From contig CAJQUN010000015.1 of the NCBI GenBank assembly GCA_907163345.1, forward strand, positions 10,758,886 to 10,822,885: 64,000 bases of DNA, written 5' to 3'. Positions 11,785 to 24,107 of this stretch are shown here, piece after piece (the stretch's first letter is position 1; each line of letters begins with the position of its first letter). The position numbers and the translations under genes are program-made. The notes beneath the pieces were generated by a model. It worked only from the letters and a program-made list of their open reading frames with translations. It searched no databases and was not told where the DNA came from. Origin of the DNA: Haberlea rhodopensis. Lineage: Eukaryota; Streptophyta; Magnoliopsida; Lamiales; Gesneriaceae.

Positions 11785-13670
11785 TTATGGTTGGAAGCAT
11801 GATTTATTTGCCTTGGTTAGCAATTAATTAGAAATCATGTGTTTAATTGATATTTCGGTGCATTTGGTTTAATGCTTTGGAAAATATCATGTTGGGGTGT
11901 TTTATACACCATGGATTGTGGATTGCATTTTAATTAACCCAATCCCCTTTTATACCCTTATAACCCCCCACCTTTACCAACACCCACACTTTACCAAAAT
12001 CAAATCCACAAACCCTTCCTCCTTCCATTTTCGAGCTCAAGCTTTGGGGTGAAGAGAAACCTTTCAAAAATCTTGATTTGTGGAGCTTGTTGGGTGAATT
12101 GAGGTCCCAAGAGGTATGGATACCTCATGGTTAATTTTGTAAGGTTTTGTTTAAGTTTGGTATGTTTTTGAAGAATTTTGAAATGGGTTTGTGTTGGGTT
12201 GTTGTGGGTTTGGTTAATGGTTAGATTTATACTTGTTTTGAAGTATATTTTGGTGGTTTAAGTTGTCATTTTTGTTGTTGTTTGATTGTATAAGTGTTGG
12301 AATGGATTGGATGAGATTTTGGAACAAAAATGGCAGAAAATCGCGCCTCTGTGCGAGGCGATCGATCGCCTAAAAAGAGGCGACCGATCGCCAAGAGACA
12401 GTAGGCTTTTTGCGGGTTAGGCGATCGATCTCCTAAAATGAGGCGACCGATCGCCGAGAGGCAGTAGCCAAATCAAAGGAATGGCGATCGATCGCCATGT
12501 TTGGGGCGACCGATCACCGCAGTGAAAATTTTGAGGCGACCGATCGCCTGGGTGAAGCGATCGATCGCCGCCAGTGGATTTTTGGAAAATGGGTTATTTT
12601 GTCAAATTTTTGGTATTTGGCTATTATTTGGCTTCTAATATGGGGTTGTGTGATTGTGTAGAACCATCCCAGGTAGCAACGCAACCGAGGAATTGAAGCC
12701 ATATCAAATCCACTTTTGGAAAGGTACGTAGTGGACGTACGGGCACCCCAACGGTACATGTATCTTATATACTCATTGTTTATGCATTGTGGATGCGGGT
12801 ATATATGTGGTATTGCATTGTGGATGCAAATACATGTTATGCATGATGTTTATAGATGCATATGATTATTGGTGCACATCCCATGAGTCGTGGTCATCCC
12901 TTGATGATTTTAATGCTTGCCGCTATTTGGTTTGGTTCCGCTAAATGTGAAGCGAGGGGTGGGAGCGCCGCAGGTTACATTTGAGCGTGGTCATCATATA
13001 GGGCGAGGAAAGGGTATTTGCCGCTCAATGAGAGGCGAGGGGTGGGAGTCCCGCATGTCCATTGAAGCGAGGTTATCCTATGCCGCCTATATGTAAATAA
13101 GCGAGGAGCATTAAAATACATTGTGATGGACAGACTAGGGATTGGGGATCAGTATTTGGTATTGATGAGCTGGTATATGTCATGACCTGTTTAGACCATT
13201 AAAATAATCTATTGATTATACTCATGAGTTATGGTACATGGACAACCAAACAGGAAGCGTTTGAAATGCATGGGGAAAACAGGAAGTGTTTTATTATGAT
13301 TATGCATTTACGCTTTATCTTTATATTGTGTTGAATATGAATGATTATTATTGCTCATGTTTGGGGGTTGTCCTTGTAGGTACACGTTTGGCATGATAGG
13401 AGGGCTAGACGGGTTGAGACAGTGAGCTTGAAGAGCATCTTTGGGTAGATGAAGGACATGATTATTTTGCCTAGTGTCTACTCTAGGAGTAGTGTAAAAC
13501 TAGTTGATAGCATTCATTTGATGGGGAATGTAATTAATCCATTTTTGGTAGTCCTTATTTTTGGCATGTAATGCTTAAGCTCATAAACTCAACACGTTAT
13601 TTCTCACTCTGATCATTTATATTAGCTTTATTATGCCTTGATTCCGCACTTAAGGATTAGGGTCCTTACA
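11782..13670 (+). repeat. Element 1 3' LTR, lacking its first 164 bp
   Basis: Corresponds to 5573-7463 of the 5' LTR. The junction with pol shares GAA (11782-11784) with both parents, a short microhomology. Contains the matching GATCGATC cluster (12356-12575) and AGCG array (about 12920-13110). Confidence 0.93.
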
Positions 13671-14159
13671 TGAATGAAGTACGATTTTAATCATTATGTC
13701 AAGAACTATTGATTATATGCATGACTATGAAACAGGGACAACCAAAGAGGGTTAATGCGATTAACCAGGAAGTATATGTTACCGAATACTTTCATGCATT
13801 TATTTATATGCCATTACCTTATGATGTTAAGTAACGATGTACATGCTCATGATGGGTTGTTCCTGTAGGTACGCTTTTGGATTGAAAGATTAAGGGTCGG
13901 GTTGAGGCAGTGAGCTATGAAGAGCATGAAAGAAGATAGGATACATGATTTTTGGATAGTCTCTACTCTAGGAGTAGTATAATTCTATCGCCTAACATTC
14001 ATTGAAAGGAATGTAATTAATTAAGTTTTGAAATTTCATTTTTGGCCTGTAATCTTATTAGCTCAAAACTACAACCGGAACCCTAAGGTGTCATTAATGC
14101 ATGTTTAGTCCATTATTCGCTATTAATATGATGTTAAGGTAGGAATACCCTACAAAATC

Positions 14160-15732
14160 CTTGCAAAAGCTTTGTTTGTGAGATTATTGGTAGGATTTGG
14201 AGTCCTTTAGAGGTATGGATACCTCATTGGTGTTTTAATGGTGTTTGGTTTGGATTTGAAATGGTTTTGGTTGTTTTAAAATGGGTTTGTTTTGGGTTGG
14301 TATTATTTTTGGTTGGGTGTTGGATTTTTGGTGTTATTAGTGTTTATGTTGAAGGTTTATGGTGTTTTGATGTTGTTGTTGGATTGGTATTTGAGTTGGA
14401 ATGGAATGGGAAGGTATAAGGTTGAGAAAATGGCGATTTTTCACGTTGCAGGTCGCGGCGATCGATAGCCCAAAACGGAGTGATCGATCGCACGCAGGCT
14501 GTGGCAAAATATAGCATTTGGCGATCGATCGCCAAGTTGGGGCGATCGATCTCCTCAAAAATGGTGATCGATCGCCTAACGCCAGATTTTGGCATTCTCG
14601 GCTGCTGGACCTCGCGATCGATCGGAGCTCCACAACGATCGATCGCGAGATACTGAAATGTGTGTCTTTGGATTATTTTGTGGAATTTTTGGATATTGGA
14701 CTATTATTGGCTCCTAATATTGGTTTGTGTGAATGTGTAGAACCATCCCAGGTGGCCACACAACATAGGAGATAAAGTGCACAACGCAACACGTTTTGGA
14801 ACTAAGGTACGTAGTGAGACGTACGGGTATCGGATGGTAACATGTATTTATTACGCTTTGAATTGGTTATCCATTATGGTTGCATACATTGTCTTAGTTA
14901 TGCATTATGGTTGCATACATGGTTTGGATATGCATTATGGTTACATGTGTATATTGAATGCATTGGTGCATGTGATTGTGAGTCGAGATTATATTCCAGT
15001 GATGAAGAATACTTGCCGCCTTCATGTCGAAGCGATGATAGAACTTGCCGCTGTCATATTATAGCGATGAAGAATATTTGCCGCAAATATGTCGAAGCGA
15101 AGGATCATGCCGCTGTCATATTACCATTGCGAGGGATATTATGCCGCTATGTCGAAGCGAGGGGTATTAATGCCGTTGTCATGTAAATGGGAGGGGTATT
15201 ATGCCACTGATATAATAAGACTGGAAATGGCCATTGGTATACATGGAATGATTGCATGTCATGACATACATTATTGGTATTATAATCCATTGATTATGAA
15301 TGTGGTACAGGGACCACCAAATGGAGCTTTTAAATGTATTAAACACAGGAAGTGAGTCGTATTTACGGTTTATGCATTTCAATTACAATCATATTATTGT
15401 GAATATGGTTTATATACATGTTCATGGTTTTGGGGTTGTTCCTGTAGGTACTTTTGGGCGGACGGGCTAAGGCGGGTTGATGCGGTGAGCTAGTGAGGAG
15501 TGCTTTTGGCATAGCAGGCTTAATTCTTTTGTATAGTCTCTACTCTAGGAGTAGTGTAAAGCTATAGGATTAACATTCATTTGGTTGGGAATGTAATTAA
15601 TCCCTTCTGGAAATTTTATTTTGGAATGTAATCTTAACAGCTCAAGGCATCAACACGATTTTTATACTCTTTAGATGCATGTTAGCTCTAATTACGCCTT
15701 TAATCCGCACTTATGGAACCAAGGTCCTTACA
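14160..15732 (+). repeat. Element C 5' LTR, second piece
   Basis: Continues 3700 after the solo LTR and ends TCCTTACA at 15732. Holds a GATCGATC cluster (about 14455-14650) and an AGCG/CCGC array (about 15010-15220). AAATC at 14155-14159 is the second target-duplication copy. Confidence 0.9.
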
Positions 15733-15736
15733 TTAT

Positions 15737-15747
15737 TGGTATCAGAG
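15737..15747 (+). other. Element C primer binding site, initiator-Met type
   Basis: TGGTATCAGAG, four bases after the LTR end, the same position as in element 1. Confidence 0.9.
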
Positions 15748-15945
15748 CAGTGGTTAGAGAACCCGGGAACGAGTGAAGGGTAGCCTTAGCATGGTTGGCT
15801 AGGTGTTTATATTTGGGCATGTTTATGCATGTGGTGCATAATTGTGTATACAATTGTTATACTAACATGCTTATGGTCATTCATATTATCTAACGGTATA
15901 GCATATGTATTGTTTTGGAATTTTTGTTGACCCTTGTGTTACAGC

Positions 15946-17124
15946 ATGGCGGCTGTGAATTTGGGGAACCTCAATGAATAGGTAGGTGATGTTGGAACTG
16001 TTAATGCAAGCATAGCTCAGACGAATCCTTTACCTCCACCGGCTGTGGGAGTGGAACCGGTGGCACAGTTGTTGTTGCCCGGGGAGCTTAGTCTGACACA
16101 ATTTTTGACCTTCCACCCGCCCATGTTTGAGGGGACAGAGACAGGGGAAGAGGCCGAAGAGTGGCTAGAGAGACTGGAACAGATATTTGTGTCCGCGCCT
16201 TGTGCTAGGACGGCTTGGTTAAGGCTAGCGGAGTTCCAGCTAGCGAATAAATCTTCCATGTGGTGGAAGATGACTGTGATGGAGTTGAGGGCCCAATGTA
16301 TGGTGATTGACTGGACCTTATTTAGAACTCGGTTTCTAAACCGGTACTTCTCCGCTGCAGCTAGGCAAACAAAGGAGGATGAATTCACGAACCTGAAACA
16401 AGGGAGCATGACAGTCTCGGACTATGCCATGCACTACTCATCACTATTGAGGTATGTTCCTCACATCGCTACGAACGGGCATGCCAAGATGAGGCACTTT
16501 CTGAAGGGGCTGCGGCCAGAACTATTTGATCGGGTTATCTCCAACAACCCCACATCTTTTGATGATGCGTTTGTTAGAGCGGAGTTAGCAGAGATAGGGG
16601 TGAGTGCTTATCCTGAAGCCGTACCCCCACCAGTTTCATCACAAAGATCTACATCTGAGAATCTGAGGCCCCGAGAAGGATCCTTTAAGTCACGGGGGAC
16701 TCCTTCTTTTTCCCGATTTAGCGGAAAGCGGCCGGATAACCGGAAGCAAGGAGACCGGAGGGGTGGTGCATCTACTTTTGGGGGACCAACTCAAGCTAGT
16801 AGAGTTGGAGATGTTAAGTGCCACTTTTGCGGAGGGCCGCATTTAATGCGTGATTGTTCTGCGTGATACATATGTGGAAATCCTGGCCACATTGCTCGAC
16901 GTTGTCCCAATCGGGAAGGACAGATGGATCTTAGGGAAGGTCGAGGGAGGTTTTCTAGTGGGACGGTGCAGCAGAGGCAACCGATGGTGCCTCGACATAC
17001 GGGAGGACAGACGATGGGGCCACCTCAGGGACAGGTCTATGCACTGACTAGGGAGCAGGCCGATGCAGCTCCAGAGGAGGTGATAGCTGGTACGTGACTT
17101 TTATTTACATATTTCGCCTTTATT
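15946..17124 (+). pseudogene. Element C gag (broken)
   Basis: The ATG at 15946 is followed by TAG at codon 12 (15979). From 16045 the gag domain reads openly (WLERLEQIF, LRYVPHIAT) to the first knuckle, where TGA lies at 16864; the second knuckle follows (CGNPGHIARRC) with a shifted frame, then another TGA at 17095. Clearly homologous to element 1 gag over its length. Dead, consistent with the age of the element. Confidence 0.9.
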
Positions 17125-17595
17125 TTGATAGACACAGGTGCTTCGCACTCCTCTGTGTCTGTGGACTTTGTGGAGAGACATCATATGTGCACGTCTCCGT
17201 TACCCACGTTTCTATTGGTCTCGACACCCACTGGAAGGAATGTTGTTGCTGATCAGTTTTTGATGGACTGCCTCATTTATTTTAAGGGCAACGAGATAAA
17301 GGCAGATTTGATCGTACTGGGTATGTCAGACTTTGACTGCATTGTGGGCATCAACATTCTGAACAGATATCAGGCAGTGGTAGATTGTCGACAGAGGACA
17401 GTTCAGTTCAGATCTGATTTGGGGATTCAGTGGACTATATATGGCAACGGTTCTCGTGCGAAGATTCCATTGATTTCGGCAGTCAAAATGTCCCAATTAT
17501 TGGAACGTGGACACACAGGCTATCTTATCTATGCCGTGGACACGATGGGGAAGGGTAAAGAGTTGAAGGTAGAGAATGTGCCCGTGGTAGAATAG
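17125..17595 (+). pseudogene. Element C protease region
   Basis: Contains the aspartic-protease motif IDTGASHS near the start and the ILNRYQAVVDC stretch shared with element 1. The frame ends in a TAG at 17593 where the sister has a sense codon, and RT resumes in the same frame. It would release gag and pol parts from the polyprotein in a working element. Confidence 0.88.
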
Positions 17596-18583
17596 TTTGC
17601 TGATTTGTTACCGGAGGAGATTCCAGGATTCCCACCGGCTAGAGAAGTCGAGTTCGGGATTGAGTTATTACCGGGGACATCCGCTATTTCTCGTGCCCCT
17701 TACAGGATGGCACCGGCGGAGTTGAGGGAGTTGAAGGAGCAGTTGCAGGAGCTCCTTGACAAAGGATATATACGCCCTAGCGTATCGCCTTGGGACGCAC
17801 CGGTTCTCTTTGTGAAGAAGAAGGATGGTTCGATGTGTTTGTGCATCGATTACCGGCAACTGAATAAGGCCACGGTGAAGAACAAGTATCCTCTTCCAAG
17901 GATTGATGATTTATTTGATCAGTTGCAGGGTACTAAACTTTATAGCAAGATTGACTTGAGGTCAGGTTACCACCAGATTCGGGTCAGAGAGGAGGATGTT
18001 CAGAAGACAGCGTTCCGGACTCGGTATGGGCACTACGAGTTCCTAGTTTTTATGCCGTTCGGTGTGACGAACGCCCCAGCTGTCTTTATGTGCTTGATGA
18101 ACCGGGTGTTCCAACCCTATCTGGACCAGTTCATCATCGTGTTTATTGATGACATACTCATCTACTCTCGGAGCGAGGAAGAGCACGTGAAACACTTGAG
18201 GACAGTGCTCCAGATCCTCAGAGATCATCAGTTGTTTGCCAAGCTCAAGCAAGTGCGAGTTTTGGTTGAGCAGTGTAGTGTTTCTGGGGCATGTCATATC
18301 TAGCAGTGGGATATCAGTGGATCCCAGGAAGATTGAGGCTCTCATGGAGTGGGCTGCACCCATTTCTGTGCCCGAGATACGGAGTTTCCGTGGTTTGACT
18401 GGCTATTATCGACGCTTCGTCGAAGGGTTTTCTAAGATTGCTAAGCCATTTACTCAATTGACTCAGAAGGGAATACCGTTTTATTGGTCTCAGGCTTGTG
18501 AGCAGAGCTTCCAAGAGTTGAAGCATCGATTGACGACGGCGCCGATGTTGGAAATTCCCACGAGAACAAGAGGTTTGTTTTAA
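17596..18583 (+). pseudogene. Element C reverse transcriptase and connection
   Basis: RT fingers/palm with KKDGS, YPLPRIDDL and the catalytic FIDDILIYS, openly readable to about 18250. There one extra base relative to element 1 shifts the frame (AKLKQVRVL replaces AKLSKCEFW). The connection region (SSSGISVDP, YYRRFVEGF) continues in the new frame to 18583. Confidence 0.9.
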
Positions 18584-18924
18584 AATACTGACGCATCGCT
18601 ACAGGGCTTGTGATGTGTATTGATGCAAGATAAGCATGTGGTAGCTTATGCATCGAGACAGTTGAAGCCGCATGAGGCTAGGTACCAGTCCATGATTTGA
18701 AATTGGCAGCTATTATCTTTGCTCTGAAGATTTGGAGGCATTATTTGTATGGTACATCTTTTACCATATATACGGATCATAAGAGCCTAAAATTCTTGTT
18801 TACTCAGACGGAGTTGAATATGCATCAGAGGAGATGGATGGATTTACTCAAGGACTATGAATGTGAGATAGAGTACCATCCGGGAAAAGCAAACTTGACA
18901 GCAGACGGTGAAGAATACTGCTGA
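18584..18924 (+). pseudogene. Element C RNase H
   Basis: TDASLQG appears just after 18583 in a shifted frame, with a stop where the sister has Gly. From 18697 the C-terminal half reads LAAIIFALKIWRHYLYG and YTDHKSLKFL. After TAD the sequence loses the usual ALSRK, a small deletion and frameshift. Confidence 0.87.
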
Positions 18925-20464
18925 GGACACCATGTATTTGTCAGCTATGATGACTTCTTACTGACATCTGGGCTATGATTTTGATGTGGATGCATCGCCG
19001 GTATGGGTATCAACTTTATTGGCAGAGCCGGACATTTATGAGAATATCAGGAGAGCCCAGAAGACGGATGACGAGGTTCAGAGATGGTCATCATTGGCAC
19101 TTCAAGGACAGCCATCAAAGTTCAGAGTGGCTGAGGATGGTTCGTTGAGACTCGGTAACCGATGAGTTCCATGTACGCCGGAGTTGCGTAGAGGGATCTT
19201 GGAGCGATCTCATAGTAGCCGATTTAGTATCCACCATGGGGGGAGAAAAATGTATAAGGACTTATGTGATCAGTTCTGGTGGAAACGGATGAAGCGTGAT
19301 ACGATCGCTTTTGTCAAGAGATGTTTGATTTGTCAGCAAGTTAAGGCATAGAGGCAGAGACATGGTGGCGAGCTTAGGAGCTTAGAGATACCGGAGTGGA
19401 AGTTGGAGCACATATCTATGGACTTTGTGACCCACTTGCCGATGACTACTTTGGGTTGTGATGCCATTTGGGTGATCATTGATAGGCTGACGAAGGTAGC
19501 TCACTTCATTCCCTACAGTATGACGTACACATACCTGAGGATGGCTCAGCTGTATGTCCGAAACATAGTGAGACTACATGGGATTCCAGTGTCCATTATA
19601 TCTGACAGAGATCCACGGTTCACATCTCATTTCTGGGGAGGTCTTCAGTCAGCTTTGGGTACTGAGGTGAGGTTGAGCACAACATATCATGCCCAGACGG
19701 ACGGTCAGACTGAGCATACTATACAGACGCTCGAGGACATGCTACGGGCTTGTGTATTAGAGTTTGATGCCTCATGGCAAGATTCATTGGCCTTGGTAGA
19801 GTTCTCTTACAACAATAGCTATCAGGCGAGTATTCAGATGGCTTCGTTTGAGGCTCTGTATGGTAGGCGTTGTAGGTTGCCATTGTACTGGGATGACTTG
19901 ACCAGTAAAGAAGTAGGAGGACCCGAACTGATTCGGGAAATGGAGGATAAGGTAAAAGTTATCCGGCAGAAAATGAAGGCAGCTCAGGACAGACAGGCAG
20001 CCTATGCGAATAAACGGCGAAGGCCGTTGGAATTTCAGATGGGAGACAGGGTCTTTTTGAAGATCTCACCTTTCAGAGGTGTGGTACGGTTTGGTATGCG
20101 TGGGAAATTGTCTCCGATGTATGTGGGACCGTATGAAATTTTACAGCGCATCGGTACCTTGGCTTACCGTTTGGCCTTGCCACCGTCGTTATCCGGTATT
20201 CACGACGTATTCCATGTATCTATGTTGCGGAAGTATGAGTCGGATCCATCACATGTGTTACAGCCTTATGAGGTACAGTTAGATTCTGATGTGTCCTACG
20301 AGGAACGTCCAGTTAGGATTCTGGATAGGGCTGATCGCAGACTTCGGAACAAAGTGATACCGATGGTCAAGGTTCAGTGGGATCGGAGTGGTGTCGAGGA
20401 GGCCATGTGGGAGATGAAGCGGCATATGGTGCAGCACTACCCAGAATTGTTTTCTGGTATGTGA
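18925..20464 (+). pseudogene. Element C integrase and chromodomain
   Basis: The zinc-binding part (18925-19400) has several stops, for example TGA at 18961 and TAG in the CQQVKA region. The core is open from 19403: MDFVTHLP (first Asp kept), SDRDPRF, then TDGQTEH where the catalytic Glu is still present. The GPY-like stretch (GPYEILQRIG) is followed by a chromodomain-like C-terminus (RPVRILDRADR, VKVQWDR, EEAMWE). Chromodomains of this kind direct integration to heterochromatin in chromoviruses. Confidence 0.9.
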
Positions 20465-20497
20465 TTTATGTTTAGTTTCATTTGGGTAAGTGCATGT

Positions 20498-20533
20498 GAT
20501 TTCGAGGGCGAAATCTTATAAGTATGGGAGTAT
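20498..20533 (+). other. Element C hairpin and polypurine tract
   Basis: Hairpin GATTTCG-AGGG-CGAAATC at 20498-20515, then a degenerate purine tract (AGTATGGGAGTAT, 20521-20533) directly before the 3' LTR. The tract primes plus-strand DNA synthesis. Confidence 0.75.
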
Positions 20534-22365
20534 TGTGATATCCCCGAAATAAAATTGGGCATTAGTTATGTTTATGTGATTTTTTATGGTGTTAATTAAT
20601 TTAGTGTTGGAATTATTTAATCTTGGTGAAATGCTTAGTCACATGGTATGCATGACCGGTGGTGCATTTCAGGGTGCATGTTATGCATGTTGGGGAATTG
20701 GGGGTTATCATGGTTTTATTGCGATTATTGATAATTATATGGTAAAGCATGGATTTAATTGGAATTTTGGTGCATTTTGGTAAAACGCTTATAAAATATC
20801 ATGTTGGAGTATTTTATACTTCATGTTAATTAATGTGGTACATGTTTACTTATAAGCCCTTATTACCCCCATTACCCCACTTTACCCATCACTTTACCAA
20901 TTTCCCCCCTCAAATCATTCCTCCAAACCCTATTCCCTTCCCATTTCGAGTTTGACTTCAAAGTGGAGGAGAAATCCTTGCAAAAGCTTTGTTTGTGAGA
21001 TTATTGGTAGGATTTGGAGTCCTTTAGACGTATGGATACCTCATTGGTGTTTTAATGGTGTTTGGTTTGGGTTTGAAATGGTTGGTTGTTTTAAAATGGG
21101 TTTGTTTTTGGTTGGTATTATTTTTGGTTGGGTGTTGGATTTTTGGTGTTATTAGTGTTTATGTTGAAGGTTTATGGTGTTTTGATGTTGTTGTTGTATT
21201 GGTATTTGAGTTGGAATGGATTGGGAAGGTATAAGGTTGAAAAATTGCGATTTTTCACGTTGCAGGTCGCGGCGATCGATCGCCCAAACAGAGCGATCGA
21301 TCGTGCGTAGGCAGTGGCAAAATATAGCATTTGGCGATCGATCGCCAAGTTGGTTTGTGTGAATGTGTAGAACCATCCCAGATGGCCACACAACCTAGGA
21401 GATAAAGTCCACAACGCAACACGTTTTGGAACTAAGGTACGTAGTGAGACGTACGGGCATCGGACGGTAAAACGTATTTATTACGCTTTGAATTGGTTAT
21501 GCATTATGGTTGCATACATGGTCTTAGTTATGAATTATGGTTGCATACATGGTTTGGATATGCATTATGGTTGCATGTGTATATTGGATGCATTGATGCA
21601 TGTGATTGTGAGTTGAGATTATATTCCAGTGATGAAGAATACTTGCCGCCTTCATGTCGAAGCGATGATAGAATACTTGCCGCTGTCATATTATAGCGAT
21701 GGAGAATATTTGCCGCAAATATGTCGAAGCGAAGGATCATGCCGCTGTCATATTACCATTGCGAGGGATATTATGCCGCTAATATGTCGAAGCGAGGGGT
21801 ATTAATGCCGCTGTCATGTAAACGCGAGGGGTATTATGCCACTTATATAATAAGTCTGGAAATGGCCATTGGTATACATGGAATGAGTGCATGTCATGAT
21901 ATACATTATTGGTATTATAATCCATTGATTATGAATGTGGTACAGGGACAACCAAAGGGAGCTTTTAAATGTATTAAACACAGGAAGTGAATCGTATTTA
22001 CGGTTTATGCATTTGAATTACAATCATATTATTGTGAATATGGTTTATATACATGCTCATGGTTTTGGGGTTGTTCCTGTAGGTACTTTTGGGCGGACGG
22101 GCTAAGGCGGGTTGATGCGGTGAGCTAGTGAGGAGTGCTTTTGGCATAGCAGGCTTAATTCTTTTGTATAGTCTCTACTCTAGGAGTAGTGTAAAGCTAT
22201 AGGATTAACATTCATTTGGTTGGGAATGTAATTAATCCCTTTTGGAAATTTTATTTTGGCCTGTAATCTTAACAGCTCAAGGCATCAACACGATTTTTAT
22301 ACTCTTTAGATGCATGTTAGCTCTAATTACGCCTTTAACGCACTTAAGGAACTAGGGTCCTTACA
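20534..22365 (+). repeat. Element C 3' LTR
   Basis: Starts TGTGATATCC and ends TCCTTACA. About 200 bp shorter than the 5' LTR, mainly because about 183 bp (14541-14723 of the 5' LTR, most of its GATCGATC cluster) is absent at about 21350; TTGG occurs at both ends of the missing piece. The AGCG/CCGC array is kept at about 21640-21850. Confidence 0.92.
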
Positions 22366-22631
22366 GGTCTCAATTCTCATCGATAGATCGGCGGCCGGTT
22401 GATTGTAACCCAGCGAGGCTCAAGTGTATCATAGCAGTAGGATCACAATCTTTGTGATTTTAGAAGTCAAACAACTTCTTAGGATTACCCTGAATGCCCA
22501 TTGTCGATTAAACTCCTTTAATATACAATGACCGAAATATGATTCCAGCAACAACCTACCGATTATGGATAACGTCTAGCATCTGCGCTTCACGAAGACC
22601 TAGATACAAATGACTAGCAACGTATGAGAAC
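22366..22631. other. Unassigned spacer
   Basis: About 266 bp between the element C 3' LTR and the H-type LTR. No frame or repeat links it to the neighbouring elements. It may be old host DNA or a decayed internal part of another element. Confidence 0.4.
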
Positions 22632-24107
22632 TGATGTGACTAGAAAATAGACACATCTATTGCGCTTAATTGTCCACGATTTGGTATGATTTGATGGTTA
22701 ATTGGATACATATGCTACCTAATCGTATATTTGTGTAAATGTAGGTGGGATCAAAGAAATCGAGCTAATAAGTATGAATAAAGATCAAGAAAAGCGTTGA
22801 GATGATAAATACTCAAGGTATACCAAGAAAATGCTTAAAATATAATTTTTGAGCGGAGATCCATCGCCTGGGAAGAAAAAATCTATCGCCTGTGGACAGA
22901 AAGTTGAGCAACAAAATTCACGTTTCAGCGATCGATCGCTATAAAGGTGGCGATCGATCGCCAAAACATACTGGAAAGCAGCGATCGATCGCCAAAACAT
23001 TCTGCTTGAAAAAAATAAAGGAAGCAATAAGATCGCCAGTTTATAGAGACCGATCGCCAGGGAGTCCGGGAAAAAAAAAGGACACTTGATCTTTTTACCA
23101 TCTTTGGAAGATTTTTACCTATCCTAGCATATTCTTTAGCCCTACAACTCAAAAATTAGCCTCATAACACCAGGATTAAGACTTTTAGACATAAGAATAG
23201 ATTTTGACTCTCAAGTTTTGAAGAACAACTTGAAGAACTCAAGCACGAAGACGGAATTGACTAGCCGGAATCGTGTCAGCTTTTAGTAACTTCTTCCTTA
23301 GCTTTTGTTGAATGTTTTCTAGATTAATTTTGATTGTTTTAAATTCAATTATGAGTAGCTAAACTCATATTCTTGGTTGTTGAAGACAAAACCAGTAGAG
23401 TTTAATTTATTCATGAGATTTCTTTTTTGAATTTGTGATTTTATTGAGTATCATAAGTTTTTCTATTATTTTGTCATGATTGTGTTGTTTGGTTGTTAGA
23501 CTAGCTACCTAATGATTTTTCATACAATATAATGCTAAGTTTGATATCAAATCCTTAATTGTATGATTAATCAAATTTGTGAAGCAACTAAGTTTGATAA
23601 TTCTCTCCTGTTGAGGTTATGAAATTTCTAGGGAAAACTTTTGACTAGATTAAGCATAACTGCTGTTGTTTATGTTGTTTAGCTTCACCAATCTTACTCG
23701 TTTGCATGCATCATTGCTTTAAATCTTAACTGTTGTTGTTAAGGTTGATTAATTGATAAGGGTTAAGTTTTAATGTTGTTTTCGATTTAACTAAACCTAA
23801 GGTGAGATAGAAGTTAAATCTTCAATGGTGAATATTCACACATAAAAATTACATCTATGAGAAAGTCGATGAATGAATGAATTTCAATTGTAGAGTCGAC
23901 CGAAACCTAGATCTCTCTTTACTTGATTAAGTCATTATTATTTAATTCTTGCATCCTAGTTAATTTAGATAACTGACAATCTCAAATCCCCTATTTCGAT
24001 ACTTGTTAGCATACAAATACTCACTTCCATGTGGCATCAATCCCTACTTTCACTACTGTTAGCATACAAATACTCACTTCCCTGTTAGCATACAAATACT
24101 CACTTCC
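22632..24107 (+). mobile_element. 3'-truncated LTR of the H family, plus strand
   Basis: Begins TGATGTGACTAG, the start of the H LTR, and follows it to the region before the H LTR end ('tcaatccctactttcactac' resembles the H sequence near 31870). It contains a GATCGATC cluster (about 22865-23065). The terminal about 60 bp are replaced by three copies of a 23-base stretch (TTAGCATACAAATACTCACT..) at about 24006, 24059 and 24086, which abut the copia gag. Diverged from both H LTRs, so older. Confidence 0.75.

Larger units (their letters stand above)
5409..13670 (+). mobile_element. Element 1: young Ty3/gypsy chromovirus with 3' internal deletion
   Basis: LTRs at 5409-7463 and 11782-13670, ending TCCTTACA, flanked by a perfect 5-bp duplication TGAAT (5404-5408 and 13671-13675). 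Met primer site at 7468. One long gag-pol frame runs to 11015, then integrase in another frame. The end of integrase, the chromodomain, the polypurine tract and the first about 164 bases of the 3' LTR are missing. Over the shared 1.89 kb of LTR I count about 20 differences (about 1%), so the insertion is recent, and it is the youngest layer of this nest. Confidence 0.95.
3701..14154 (+). mobile_element. Solo LTR of family B, split by element 1
   Basis: Starts TGTGATGCCCC at 3701 and ends CCCTACA at 14154, flanked by AAATC on both sides (3696-3700 and 14155-14159). Without element 1 (5404-13670) it is about 2.19 kb, close to the E LTR of about 2.0 kb. No internal region exists, so LTR-LTR recombination has removed the rest. 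It carries the family's GATCGATC cluster (4461-4675) and AGCG...CGCT array (5174-5346). Confidence 0.92.
3241..22365 (+). mobile_element. Element C: degraded full-length Ty3/gypsy chromovirus with nested insertions
   Basis: 5' LTR in two pieces (3241-3700 and 14160-15732), Met-type primer site at 15737, gag-protease-RT-RNase H-integrase-chromodomain remains to 20464, polypurine tract, 3' LTR 20534-22365. Both LTRs start TGTGATATCC and end TCCTTACA. Flanks are AGTCT (3236-3240) and GGTCT (22366-22370): one mismatch, as expected for an old target duplication. The gene order (integrase last, then chromodomain) and Met primer site are those of Tekay/Del chromoviruses. Many stops and frameshifts show it is dead. 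Confidence 0.85.

Noticed and set aside
3236..22370. Perfect target duplication for element C
   Set aside because: AGTCT versus GGTCT differs at one base; reported as probable only.
22366..22631. Host gene exon between elements
   Set aside because: No open frame with clear codon pattern or splice-site pair; left as unassigned.
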